Source: Bostrychus sinensis | Lineage: Eukaryota > Chordata > Actinopteri > Gobiiformes > Eleotridae | Direction of reading: 5' to 3' | Length of the DNA: 64,000 bases | NCBI GenBank assembly: GCA_020698575.1 | Contig: CM036244.1 | Span: 12,996,534 to 13,060,533 of the forward strand | Part shown: positions 44,145 through 55,035 of the stretch, in pieces | Position numbering within the stretch: position 1 is the stretch's first letter | Layout of the letters: every line of letters starts with the position of its first letter | Translations under genes and position numbers: made by a program | Notes under the pieces: generated by a model | Databases searched by the model: none | Told to the model about the DNA's origin: nothing | What the model saw: only the letters and a program-made list of their open reading frames with translations

Positions 44145-44890
44145 CAAGCTCACGCAATATTTCTGTGATATTTTTGAAGGCCAATGATAACAATAACAGA
44201 CTTTCTTAAAGTCTGTTAAGAAGTAACTTCTTAAAGAAGTTAAGTTAAACTTAAAATGCTTCATTTGTCATCGGCACTATGGCCCAACAGAACCCAGAAA
44301 GAACCTACACAGACACAAGGAGAACAAGCAAACTCCAGAAAGGCCCTGTCCGATCCAGAAATTCAACCTGGGACCTTCTTGCTGTGAGCCAGGAGTGCTA
44401 ACCACTGTGCCACCGTGCTAAGCTGACCTAGTAGAAAAGAGTCAGATTGCTAAAATGTCACTACAAAATGACTATATTTCCTGAAATATTGAAAACAAGC
44501 ATTCTCTGGAGTGAGCCAAAAATGTACTTCTCCCTCAGTAGTGGACTTGTTTGTCCACTTTGGGCATTTGTAGAAGGAAGTAATGATGGCACGATGGCTT
44601 AGACTTAGTGGTTAGCCCTCTCGCCTCACAGCAGGAAAGTACCGGGTTCAATTCATGCGGAGCCTTTCTGTGTGGAGTTTACATGTTCTTCCTGTGTCTG
44701 TGTAGGTTCTTTCTAACTTCTTTATAGGCAACAACATGTCCCTACAAGGCCACCATAGGAAAAGATGAGATTCTAAAAATCTTCCTTAATAGCTGTGAGT
44801 GGGAGCTAACAAAGTCCGTCATAAAGAAAGTCTGTTATTTTTATCACTGGCCTTCAAAAATATCACAGAAACATTGCGTGAGTTTGTTCC
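44145..44890. repeat. Large imperfect inverted repeat with SINE heads
   Basis: 44148-44213 (TTTCTGTGATATTTTTGAAG) pairs with 44822-44888 on the other strand at high identity. Further in, 44285-44425 pairs with 44588-44720, each a SINE head in opposite orientation. Spacers of about 70-100 bp between these blocks differ between arms. The centre is near 44515. Smaller hairpins, such as ACAGACTTT-CTT-AAAGTCTGT at 44200-44220, sit in the left arm. Confidence 0.75.
44280..44425 (-). mobile_element. tRNA-SINE head, reverse
   Basis: In reverse complement: TAGCACGGTGGCACAGTGGT, CTCACAGCAAGAAGGTCCCA, GGTTGAATTTCTGG and GTGTCTGTGTAGGTTCTTTC. The A-box and B-box-like parts are both present. The tail is missing. 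Confidence 0.75.
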
Positions 44891-45095
44891 GTGTCTGGGT
44901 GTTTTTCCTCTGGGTGCTCCATTTCCCCCATCAACCTCAAAACATGCACAATACACCTCCAGCTAGGTCCTTTTGACCAGGATCCTGGCTCAAGCTCTGG
45001 AGAGGGGCTCCTGACAGGTTGCCCCAATGGTACTGAAGGATGGGACAAATGCAGAGAGCGAATTTCCCTACAGGAAATAAAGTCTACCTTATGAC
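44588..45095 (+). mobile_element. tRNA-SINE split by about 175 bp
   Basis: Head at 44588-44712 (GGTTAGCCCTCTCGCCTCAC, CCGGGTTCAATTCATGC, B box GGTTCAATTC). Body and tail resume at about 44893 (CTCTGGGTGCTCC, AACATGCACAATACACC, GATGGGACAAATGCAGAGAG, ending AAATAAAGTCTACC). The unrelated piece in between (44713-44890) includes the right arm of the inverted repeat. Confidence 0.7.
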
Positions 45096-46373
45096 ACTTG
45101 TACTGGGATTTATTAATCTATAGGTCTAGTATTCCACCATAGACGACTTATCGACTACTAAATAACAATTTTGTCACATTGTGTTTAACTGTATGCTATG
45201 ATTTTACACATTTTGCACCTTTAACACATACATTCACCCATAAAGGTGGACCTAATTTTGATTAGGATTTTGCTGCAATTTAAAGAGACAGAAATTAGTA
45301 TGCGGCCTTCATAACACTCTTTTATAATCAACAATATTATAGTCCTGGAATTTCTAAAGCATAATAAGGACAAAAAATACTTAAAATTGCTCCACTTAAA
45401 ATAAATTTTTGTTGGTGTATCTTATATTACTTGTTGACTTTGTTTTTCAGGGGCCTTTAGGATAGGTTTTATGTAAAAAGACCAGGACTTTGTGTTGCAT
45501 GCTATCCGAGCCAGGCTTATGTTAGCAGCACACTTCTAGCAAACCTCATTTAGTTATAAACATACCAAAAATAACCACATAGGAATATCTTAATGCTGAC
45601 TTTGAGAAAAAACATTTACTATAGTACATCTTATCTATGTATAAACTGTTTAAACAACTAATTTATCCAAATAAATGTTTATTTTTAAGCTTTGTGTGTC
45701 CCGGTAAGATATCAGCTGTCATAACCTCATAACGAAAGTGCTTCAACAACATAATAATAGATTAGTTTTGTATGTGGAAGTTTGTTATGTAGACTTTTAG
45801 AAGGTTAGTGGTGTCCTCACTTTGAGCCTAGATGTTTTGTAACTTGTCTGTTTCTATGTAATAAACTGATCTTGAGTGTTTTTATCTTCAAAAGATTTCC
45901 TCAACACAAGACACTTCTCACCGAACAAGGAACAAAGAAACTTTATGGCTTTAAAACATTGGGTTTTTTTTTCTGCAGATGATGAATTGCGTAGGGACTG
46001 TCTGAAGTGTCTTCCTGTCTTGTCGAACACACAAAAAGTATCTGACGCCAAGACTAACTTCATTTTTAACCCCAAGATAGAAATAATGGATGGTTTGACG
46101 ACAGCTGGAGTGCTCCGAGGTCCCTTTCCACAAATTTATTCCCAAGGCGAAGTTGAACAAAACTCAAGTGAATGTGTCCAGGACTGCTCGGCGCTAATAG
46201 GGCTCGAGTGCCAGTTTTGACAGATGTGTTTGTGGAAAACCTCGGGGCCATGGGACCTACACCAGCTGCAGAGACACCCCTGTTGTTAATACAGCTCCAG
46301 CCAATAGTTTGGTCCAGACAAATAAATATCAAATTGCATTTCCAGAGTGTGGAACAAATGAAAGCAGCTTTAA
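45096..46373. other. Non-coding, nothing recognised
   Basis: The 114-codon frame at 45876-46220 is the longest here. It has no recognisable domain and overlaps a 73-codon frame on the other strand. 46060-46320 is balanced and might be conserved. Confidence 0.4.
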
Positions 46374-46909
46374 GGGGATATATTATCTTTTTACACTAAT
46401 CTCTTACAGCACTGTATATTTTACAACTTTTGAAAATATTATCTGAGTAGAAGAAAATGTTTCCAATGATTACCTTACTACTGCCATAAAGAAACAGGTG
46501 AAGAGACCAGCAGTGGGCAGCAGAGTGCAGCTCTGTTATGCACACATGAATAAATGAATAATAGAAATTATTTCCTTAAACTTTTTGTATGATTCTATTG
46601 TACTACAAAATGAAAAATAGCTGTAAGAAAACAGAGCTGTACATGTTTTTTGTTTGTTTATATATATATAAAGGTATGAGAGCAGACTGGATGTAGAGGG
46701 CTTGTTGATTGGTCAATGCTTCCTGGAATAGGCGGAGGTTTGTGGAACTGAGCATTATAAGGCCTCAGAAACTCAGTGCCAGAGACTACAGGATTGCTTA
46801 AACAGGTGTAAATAAAACAAAACACAACTCCAGGTATGTGTCTCTTTTACGCTTTCTATCGTGTTATAATGTTGTTCCCTCATCAAAAAATTTTGCATAA
46901 TATAGCCCC
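46374..46909 (-). mobile_element. TTTAA-flanked element, best-delimited copy
   Basis: It starts GGGGATATATTATC and ends GCATAATATAGCCCC, inverted with one mismatch in the first 13 bp. TTTAA flanks both sides (46369-46373, 46910-46914). The length is 536 bp. The interior is homologous in reverse to 8680-9385 without the hAT MITE. A TTAA-type target suggests a piggyBac-like source, though the ends are not diagnostic. Confidence 0.75.
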
Positions 46910-46914
46910 TTTAA

Positions 46915-47200
46915 CCTTCCACTGAATGCAAATGGATTTACATTCAGCCAATCAGAAAAAAGAAGGCAGTACCAAAATATGCTGAAAAACTTTCTTAAAG
47001 TACTGGGACTACTCAGTTTTATGTTTTTTTCCTGTCCCAGTTACTCACAGTGGTAAAATCTAAAACCAAGCAATTGTTCCTTTACTGACCCCTTGTGGAT
47101 AGAGTTAGCATCTTTGGTACAGAATCCTGAAACATGAATCCTGGACCCAGGCGTTTCAGATTCACACCAAGTACTAAGAAGTTTTTCCTTTGGTCCATCC
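46915..47200. repeat. Reverse copy related to the 57-kb satellite
   Basis: 47030-47125 in reverse complement carries CCACAAGGGGTCAGTAAAGG and GATTTTACCACTGTGAG, matching the non-tRNA part of the 57-kb monomer. The remainder is unassigned. Confidence 0.5.
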
Positions 47201-48195
47201 AGCAAAAAACATATCCTAGAGGAAGTAATTAGGCCTAAATTACATATTGTTTCTTCAAAGCTGATTCCTGTTACAAAAGGCTATGTGATTACACTAAGTA
47301 CATCTCTCTCATTCTCATTCTAACACAAAAACTCTTCCTCGAAAGCCATTATTCCACCAAAAATTCCCATTTCACAGGAGATGGTGACCTGAAATGGCAG
47401 CAGTATGTTCGAAGGTCACAGCCTGTGCCCTGTGTAACTATTTGAGGTTTTTTGGCACCGCGATCCGCTATGATAATATCCACCTGGAGGGGGAGCTTTC
47501 TGGATGGATGGAAGTGCTTTAATCTCAGACTGACAGACCTCGGTGACCTTGTTGGAGGTGTCCTGGGCCGAAGTGACCCAACGAGGCACCCCTCAAAGGC
47601 ACCACAGAGGAAGGAGAATGAGGGAAAGTGTATGCAGAGCAGGACATCCCAATCTAGCATTCACAAGACTTAGAGAATGACGGTGCAGAATCCCAGGATA
47701 CGGTGCAGTGGTGTGAATACATTTAAAGGAGCTTACTAGGCACGAATTGGCTTGAGATTGCACAAACTGGCTATTGGTATGCCATAGCTGTGATGGTGTG
47801 TGTTTAAAAACAGTGTCACGTCAAGCTTTCTTGTGGGAGAAAACTATTTAGACCTGCAGGTGCTGCCAGAAAGAGACTGCTGAACAGAAAAAGGAGATAA
47901 GAAAAATAGATAATAAGGCAAGCGAAGCCGCTGCAGGTGATGTCACTGTTGTGTGGAGTTTCTAAGCCGACTTTTCCTGAAGAAACTTACAAACACTTTT
48001 TGACTTTCGTGGAAAAAAAGGAACAAAGTTAAATCTTCCTGTGCATAAATGACTTACTCCATGAAGTGAAAGTCATCTTGAGTCCTGTACTCACATAAAA
48101 TCATAACTTAGCAAAACACAATTTTAGTTTGACTCTTAATGTGACTAATAATATACATCAATTCAATAATGAAATATGAAAAATACCATAAGTCT
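47201..48195. other. Non-coding, possible conserved block
   Basis: 47330-47690 has overlapping open frames on both strands (47349-47660 and 47452-47673) without recognisable domains. 47740-47960 is balanced, non-repetitive sequence. Confidence 0.4.
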
Positions 48196-48340
48196 GAGGG
48201 GTGCACAATGGCACAGTAGTTAGCACTCCTGCCTCTAAGCAAACAGGCCATGGGTTTGATACTCAGGCCACCATGGGTTAGGTTTCTTCAAATTGGTCCT
48301 GGTCCAGAATATACCCTGCCTAAGACCCACAGGTACATCT
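48196..48340 (+). mobile_element. Shortened tRNA-SINE
   Basis: Head GGCACAGTAGTTAGCACTCC, CATGGGTTTGATACTCAGG (B-box-like), then a deleted body, then GTCCAGAATATACCCTGCCT of the tail. Confidence 0.65.
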
Positions 48341-48739
48341 GTGCCTCAAGAAAGTGTTGGATGTTTTACCGTCAGTCTTGAGTCATGTTCCATCATCTAA
48401 AACTAGACTGCAACTGAGTAAGGTAGAAATGAATTATAAGATTGTAATATATGTATAAGATTAATTTTACAGGTTTGTTGATATCATTAATTAAGCAATT
48501 ACATCCACAAATTAAATTCTGTTGTTGTGGATATGGACTCCTAGCAATATGAACAACTATAATTACATTCAAAAATTGTGGGAGCATGTCCCAAAAATCC
48601 ACAATTTCTTGGACACATATTTATAGATTACAACACAGACCCCAGTAGACCACCATACCATTAACCAAGGCTTTTTTTTCCCACTATGTTTTGAGAAATG
48701 TGTATTGGAGAGTTCAATTTTGTTTGTTTTTTTCTCTTT
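48341..48739. other. Non-coding spacer
   Basis: No gene or secure repeat. Confidence 0.5.
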
Positions 48740-48870
48740 TTATATCTCACATAAGGTGGGTGAAGGGTCTTGCCCAAGGACACAACAACAGCATGGCTTG
48801 AACCGCCAACCTTCAGGTTAGTGGGCAAGCGTCTCTACCAACTGAGTTACTGCAACCCCCAAATTTGTGT
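48740..48870 (-). repeat. tRNA-related SINE-family fragment
   Basis: AGGGTCTTGCCCAAGGACAC, then GGCTTGAACCGCCAACCTTC and CTCTACCAACTGAGTTACTG. In reverse complement these give an A-box-like CTCAGTTGGTAGAG and a B-box-like GGCGGTTCAAGCC, 35 bp apart. Clearest copy of this tRNA-related segment. Confidence 0.65.
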
Positions 48871-49909
48871 TTATGTCACACTCAGTGCATCATATTTTGA
48901 TTTATTTTTTTTGAAAAAGTTGTAAAGTTGTGCCATTTTTGTTCCTTTTTCCAAAATATAATTTGTATATTTTGCTTAGATTTACAAAATACTAGTTAAA
49001 ACATGCACAATACATCCAAAACCTTTTTCCTCCAAAGCATAAGCCTTCCCCCAAATTGTGAAACATCCTTAAAGCCATGTACAAACAGACAAGCCACTAG
49101 TTTGGAGCCAGATGCAAGTTCTTTAAATCAATTTACAAGCATTAGCCTGGGTGAACATTTTGGCTGCAGTATAAAGGTGAGAGTGTGATGAGAGCTGCTC
49201 ATTAGCCCGTATCTCCACAGAGCAGGAGGCAGCTGCAGGGCGCGTCATTAAGACACGAGTCCAGGGGGCGCTCTGACACGTGAAGGTAATGGACCAAGAT
49301 GAATGAAAAGGTCACATTTTAAAACATTAACCAAAGGCTGTTTCACCCGGAGCAGCCACCGTCCTGTCCCGTAATGTCATCTCAGCACTTCTATCTGTCA
49401 GCACATAAACTGTATGACCAGAGATGTGATGGTGTTTTGAGAAGGGTCCCAGGTCATCAGGAAAAGGCTGAATTGTATAAAAAATTTTCTCAAGGTTGAC
49501 TGCATTGTGTCTTTCTTCACTGTATAATGTGTAATAAAAAAGTCCCTGCTGGGCTACCATAGGTCCTCACGGTCTGAATTTTTTTTAATGCCTCAAAAAT
49601 AAAAAAATAAAAATAGTTACAGTGTATTTTACTGTCATGACTGAGAACTGTGAACAGTTTCTATGCTCGGGAGGATACTAAAGTTTAATAGAGGCTGCTG
49701 TTGGTTATTTTTGTCCATTTTTAACTTCAGGCAGAATAATAAAGTTTCATAGCCTTCTGCCTGAGAGGAGGGGTGTGAATAGTTCTTGTGCTGGGCGGGA
49801 TGGGTCCTTGATAATGGAGTTGTTCAGCATTTTTAGACTATATAAAGGCTGTTACTGTTATTTTATAGATTTATCTCCTTTTACATACAGTATATTAGTA
49901 TAAATCTTT
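48871..49909. other. Non-coding, candidate conserved block
   Basis: 49180-49330 is GC-richer and non-repetitive (CTCATTAGCCCG; GCGTCATTAAGACACG), so it may be conserved. No gene. Confidence 0.4.
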
Positions 49910-50384
49910 CCAGTGGTGGAAGAAGTAGTTCATTTCCTTATTTGAGTAAAAGTACAGATATAGAAGCAAAAATTTACTTACTCAAAAGTAAAAGTATCAC
50001 CTTAAAATGTTACTTGAATAAAAGTATGAAAGTACTTACATTTAAATGCACTTGCAAGCAAAAAAAGTGAAAGTATTTCGCACAGACTCTACAACTAGTT
50101 AATGTGTTAAATGTGTGGGATTTTGCTGGAAATTGATTACTAATGAACAAACTGGTGCAGTAGAAGACAACTGAATCTGTTGATGAGCTCTGTGTATATT
50201 TTTATGTTTCTAAGAAGTACTACTTTACTGCATCTTTTATATTTTATTGTGTGTCTACAATGAGGACATACAAAAGCTAATTATTTTAAACCAAAACTCA
50301 AAATACTTTGTACTTCAAACCAACTCAGAAATGTAGTGGGGTAAAAAGTACAGATACTTGCTCTAAAATGTAGTGACACAACAG
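49910..50384 (+). mobile_element. AAGTAAAAGTAC-type element, long copy
   Basis: It begins CCAGTGGTGGAAGAAGTAGT with ATTTGAGTAAAAGTACAG and ends AAAAAGTACAGATACTTGCT with CTCTAAAATGTAGTG. This is the usual order of a fish DNA element whose ends are rich in AAGTAAAAGTA words. No transposase. Confidence 0.65.
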
Positions 50385-50545
50385 ACACCTAATCCAAGGT
50401 TTCTCGGCAAAGCCATACAGCTCCCTAAAAAAAACATTGTCCATATATAATATACTTTATATAAGTTATAAAACATGAAATACTAATGCAGAGGTGTCCA
50501 AAGGTGTTTCAAAAAGCCTGAAAAAAGTGGAATATAACCCTCAAC
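50385..50545 (+). repeat. TTTAA-family fragment
   Basis: GACACCTAATCCAAGGTTTC, ACATGAAATACTAATGCAG and TTTCAAAAAGCCTGAAAAAA match 3915-4068, and reversed 20261-20430. Confidence 0.6.
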
Positions 50546-51095
50546 CTGGTACAAAATGAGTTAATGCTTACATGAATGAACAGGGACTGAGTAAAGAAAA
50601 TCAAAAAGCTGTATAGAAATACAGGTTTTACAGGGTTACATTTCCAGTGGATGTCTGGAACAATCATTGAACAAGATATAGTCATGTGGACAGATGAAGG
50701 AAAACCCCAATCAATAGATATTTCTTTTGTCAAGCCTGAGATTAACACAAATGCCTACATTATTGACTTTAGCCGAGCCAAGAACTGCAAATCTATTGCT
50801 CACAATGGTCGATAATTGAATAATTACAGCCTTTTAATGTGATGGTAATGTTATGATAATTACATGTTGTCCCTCAACAATGTAAGGTATGCAATCTCCT
50901 TTAGATGGAAAACTCCTAACAGAAACAGTAATGAGACCAGAGGAAGTCAACAAGCAACCAGTGCTGAATGTTAATGTGGTACAGGTGTTTAATCACTGAA
51001 AAGTTTACAGAAAATTAGCACTGAGCTGGTAAAAATGCATTCAAACTTTCACTTATGATTTAAAAGTAAGTATTGTGCTGTTTATTTCATTTATT
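50546..51095. other. Non-coding, nothing recognised
   Basis: No gene or repeat is recognised. Confidence 0.5.
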
Positions 51096-51122
51096 ATAAT
51101 AATAATAATAATAATAATAATA

Positions 51123-51168
<46 letters not shown>
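51096..51168. repeat. Palindromic (AAT)9(ATT)14 repeat
   Basis: AAT units at 51098-51124 switch at a central AATT to ATT units through 51167, so the first 28 bp are the reverse complement of the next 28. Confidence 0.95.
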
Positions 51169-51827
51169 GTGTTTTAAAACATTGCTGTGAAGCACAAGGG
51201 GTTGCAAGTTAGTGTAATCCTTGTGCTGGTCCCAAGCCCTAAAAAATGGAAAGGATGACGATGCCTGAAAGGGATAAGCCACAAGGGATTTTCTTTTAAA
51301 ATTGGACAATAGCGTTTATATTTTTTTGTTATATATTAAAACCTCATAACTCCCAGCATGACAGACGTGACTGACGAATATGGGAAAATATCCCGCCGGC
51401 GGGTTACTTGGCTGTATGAAGTTAAGTAAAGCTTTTTTGGTGTTTAAAATAACTTGGCAGACTTACTTCCTGTTCTCCAGTACACCTTTAACAAAGTTTT
51501 TCCAACTAAGTTTCCAAAATCTGTTTACTTTAGACACCATAGCTTTTAGCAATGCTATGTTATCAGCAAAACTTTAAGTACATTTTTTCTACACGTGTAC
51601 TACTCTATTTTATACCCTTGGATTAGCGGAAACCCAAGTAATACTGTAGTAGGACTCATCTGTGATAAAATGAGACTTTCATGAGACTATGATGTCTTAC
51701 AGGCTGCAGGATTTTGATCTGCTGGCACACTCCAATACAGGACGCTCCCAAAATGACAGGGCAAGTCAGAAAAAGTCTCTATTTTAGCTCTGTCTTGTTA
51801 CACAGACAAACAGTGCTAAAAAGTTAA
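51169..51827. other. Non-coding, nothing recognised
   Basis: The frame at 51380-51577 has no domain. No repeat is recognised. Confidence 0.5.
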
Positions 51828-52385
51828 ATACACTGCCTGGCCAAAAAAAAAGTTGCCACCTGGATTTAACTAAGCAAACAGGTAAGAGCCTCCCTGCAGT
51901 TGGTCAGGTCTGGGTTCAGCAACGTTGTGGGGCCAAAGAATGAGGTCAGCTGACTTCCTGCATACACTGAACAACCAGGTTACTCCATCAATGGATATTT
52001 TCTTCCCTGATGGCACTGGGCTTATTCCAAGATGACAATGCCAGGATTCATCGAGCTCAAAATGTGTAAGAGTGGTTCAGGAAGCATGAGATATCATTTT
52101 CAGACATGAACAGGCCACCACAGAGTCCACACCTTAACCTCACTGAAAATCTTTGGGATGTCCTGGAGTGACTGCCTGCCCACGTCACACACCAGTATTT
52201 TGTTTGACCTTTAGCTTTGATTACAGCATGCATTCACTGTGGCATCGTTTCGATAAGCTCCTGCAATGTCACAACATTTATTTCCGTCCAGTGTTGCATA
52301 CATTTTTTGCCAAGATCTTGTATTGATGATGGAAGAGTCGAACCACTGTGCCAAGTCTTCTCCAGCACAGGCAGTGTATATATTA
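51828..52385 (+). mobile_element. Tc1-like element with internally inverted 3' part
   Basis: The left end CACTGCCTGGCCAAAAAAAA is the terminus of a fish Tc1-type element. Plus-strand transposase remains follow, including the third catalytic region encoded by CACCACAGAGTCCACACCTT and then ATCTTTGGGATGTCCTGGAG at 52149-52168. From about 52170 the sequence flips. The next 200 bp, in reverse complement, are the expected continuation (AAGATCTTGG, TGTTGCATAC) out to the 3' end. Outer AGGCAGTGTATA remains at 52369-52381. Frameshifts and stops make it inactive. Confidence 0.7.
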
Positions 52386-52754
52386 AATAACTGGGAAGCA
52401 AAGTGAAAAGCAAAACATGATGTTTAACAAGGCAAAGTTAAATGCTCGTTCACATCGGGCTAATGCTAAACTCAGTTTGATGTCATATGTTTGTATTTGA
52501 GGTGGCAAATTGATTGCGCTTTTTTAATAAAATAAAAACAGAAAATTAGCTATACTGTTGTTTAGTGAGTGGTGGGGTTGGAAACACTAAGTTGTTGTTA
52601 TAGGACCCGAGACGACACTAGTAACATTAGTAATTAGTTAAAACAACGGTTTATGAGACTTTATAATGGTTAAATGAGTTGTTATGGGATGAATAAAGCA
52701 TCCTGCATCGCCCCCTGGTGTCTCTGGGCCAAAAAGAACATCTGCAAGTCTGAG
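52386..52754. other. Non-coding, nothing recognised
   Basis: No gene or repeat is recognised. CATCGCCCCCTGGTGTCTCT near 52706 may belong to the following remnant. Confidence 0.45.
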
Positions 52755-52912
52755 CACCGCCGTCCCGGTGTCTCACTGCCAAACAACAAGTTAGCAATGG
52801 CTTTACTTCTCGATTCTGGCAGAGAGGCCAAATGTCAGAAAAAACTTTATACGGAGGGGAAAACGAAAGCCAAGCGAGAGATCATATTACGGAGCCTGAG
52901 TTGGCACCTTCT
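52755..52912 (-). repeat. hAT-derived remnant, reverse
   Basis: In reverse complement, CTTGGCTTTCGTTTTCCCCT and GCCATTGCTAACTTGTTG match 27210-27345 and parts of 60418-60500. The overlapping plus-strand frame (52674-52925) is therefore repeat-derived. Confidence 0.5.
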
Positions 52913-53929
52913 ATTTTTAATGTAGTGCATTTATCCTACACTTTACTTACTTACCAAACTTTGCACATCTATTTAATACTTTCCAATGTTTAATGGGCAG
53001 CAGAAATTGCGGTGAAGATACAGCCGTTACATGAATTCTGTCACCGCTCGGCCATGAGGTCAAAGCCATTAGTGACCCGCTCCACACCTGCAGCCAATTA
53101 AATGTGAGGAAACACTATGCCTCACACACACACAGCAGACCCACAGCCCAAAACTGATATCAACCTTTTTTTTTTTTTCTATCTCCGGAGCAGAAACGCT
53201 GGCAATGTCATCCACCATTTACTTGTTAATGGTCAAACTTTGTAACCAGCCTACTTCAGGGCCCAGTTTGAGATCCATACCAACTTCCACAAAACTATAA
53301 TAATCAGTCAGAGCGGTTCAAATCCCACTGAGGCAGCCGTAAGAGACGATTATACAGAGGGTCAGCGCAAAACCTCGAGGACAAAGCTGTGAAATTGAGA
53401 AATTAACCTTGCATTTTCCATTTTATTAGTGGATTGACACCATATAATGTCTGTTTTAGTCAAATTTGCCGGCATTACTAATTAATGTGATCTGTAGCTA
53501 CCAACTGTTGACCTTGTTAAAATGGTCTTGATGCCCTCATCCATTTCAAACGTCTGCATCAATCACAACTAGATTTTAAAATTTATGTCCCTGTTTTTCA
53601 TTGGACATTTGAAGGTATTTTCTGCCCAAAGTTGCATCCAAAACTAGAGAAAGGTCATCCATTTTGATTTAGCTAGTATCTTATTAACAGCGTGACACCT
53701 ACTGGGTGAAACATGGCAGGGCAATGGTGGTAATTATCTATTTACAAAGTATTACCATTTTGCTTGTAACATGATGTTTCCTAATTACATAAATGGTCAG
53801 GAGTAAAGGGTGAGGCCAACTTCATGACTAGAATAATATTACCCTTAAAGACAAATCACATGACTAATACTTGCCATTTAATAATGTAAACTGTAAAAAA
53901 TAAATAACTTTAATGGGCCTTTTTGGGTC
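52913..53929. other. Non-coding, candidate conserved blocks
   Basis: 53030-53110 (GCCATGAGGTCAAAGCCATT; CAGCCAATTAAATG) and 53330-53480 are balanced and non-repetitive. A T-run lies at 53168-53179. No gene. Confidence 0.4.
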
Positions 53930-54060
53930 CTTCCATCATCCTAAAACTAAGGTCACCCACTGCTCCAGACAGGTTGCCCCACAGCTTTGAAGGATGGGTC
54001 AAATGCAGAGGAAATTTCCCTACAGGAACAATAAAGTCTGCCTTAACTTACCTTAAAGCT
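53930..54060 (+). repeat. SINE tail fragment
   Basis: GGTCACCCACTGCTCCAGAC, AGGATGGGTCAAATGCAGAG, AATTTCCCTACAGGAACAAT and AAAGTCTGCC match the tail at 44990-45095. Confidence 0.75.
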
Positions 54061-54235
54061 TAGGGCTTTGAGCAACTTTTCACAAGCTACACTCAACTGT
54101 GATGGCTAACTGAATAGAGCTTTTTTTTTTTAATCTAATAAATCAGTCTTAGTTTACAGTTTTGCCTTTGAACGTTGAAAGAGTAGGGCAACCATATTTC
54201 AAGACCTATCATTATGCATTCGAACTTATACCAAG

Positions 54236-54885
54236 GCTGTGTCCGAATGTCATCCCTAATCCCTCTATAGGGTACTATGTAGTGGTCACGCCATTTTATA
54301 GTAGTGCCCGAATGTCTAGTGGATAGGAAATAGTGCGCTCAATGCACTTTGAAAAGTTGTGGACATCGATAGTCACTAGACGGTCAATATAGAGCAGAAT
54401 GCTTTGCGAGTTTCGGAGGAGAACAGCAGGACCGCAGCAGGACTGTTAAACTGTACACAACACGTCTGAATGAAATCAGTCAGAAACGCTGTTACAGTGT
54501 AAAACTACTAACGTTAGCTTACCTTAGCCTGTACAGGTGACAGCTTCCCCTCTTAAGGCAAAGAGCTGCAATAATCCAGTCTTTATCAGTTTTATTCATT
54601 AAAGTGATAATTCATGTTAAATATCCCTCGTATGATTATTATTTATCTATAAATAATGCTAAAAATATCGCTAAAGTCTGGTCGGCTTTATTACAGAAGC
54701 CTATTATCAGTGGAGTTTGATGAACAGACACCAGAGTCACATAATGTATCATGTTAAAAAAAGTTTAAAATAGTGTGCGAGTGTCCGAATTGTTCACAAA
54801 ATGAGTGCACTATAGAATCTGCTATATAGTGCTGGACTGTATAGGGTTAGGGGTTAGGGGATAGGGATGATGTTCAGACACAAGA
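54236..54885. mobile_element. TIR element of about 650 bp
   Basis: Left: GCTGTGTCCGAATGTCATCC then CTAATCCCT. Right, in reverse complement: TTGTGTCTGAACATCATCC then CTATCCCCT. An inner inverted pair also shows (GTGCCCGAATGT; GAGTGTCCGAATTG in opposite sense). The interior has no transposase. The superfamily is uncertain, Harbinger-like or hAT-like. Confidence 0.6.
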
Positions 54886-54969
54886 CAAGTAATTAAAAGG
54901 CTTCAGAAACCCCAGCTGACAACAGACAATGGACAGCTCCTGTTAAATAGTTTTTGAGTTTGAAGTGTG

Positions 54970-55035
54970 GACCACTGCTCAGTCCTGTTTTAGCCCTAGA
55001 TTTGTCCTGGTTTACTCCTTGTATAGTCCTGGTTT
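54970..55035 (+). repeat. Degenerate GTCCTGGTTTA minisatellite
   Basis: TCAGTCCTGTTTTAGCCCTA, TTTGTCCTGGTTTACTCCTT, GTATAGTCCTGGTTTGG. Confidence 0.65.

Noticed and set aside
45876..46220. 114-codon frame as a possible exon
   Set aside because: No known domain, overlapped by a frame on the other strand, and no supporting splice or promoter context.
48740..48870. Genuine tRNA gene on the minus strand
   Set aside because: The tRNA-like part belongs to a dispersed SINE family with copies at 11.4, 15.6 and 29.4 kb.
52674..52925. 83-codon frame as a possible exon
   Set aside because: The underlying DNA matches repeat remnants at 27.2 and 60.4 kb.
54841..54866. Telomere-like GGGTTAGG repeats
   Set aside because: Only about three irregular units. 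They are part of the inverted terminus of the 54236-54885 element, whose left end carries the complementary CCCTAATCCCT.
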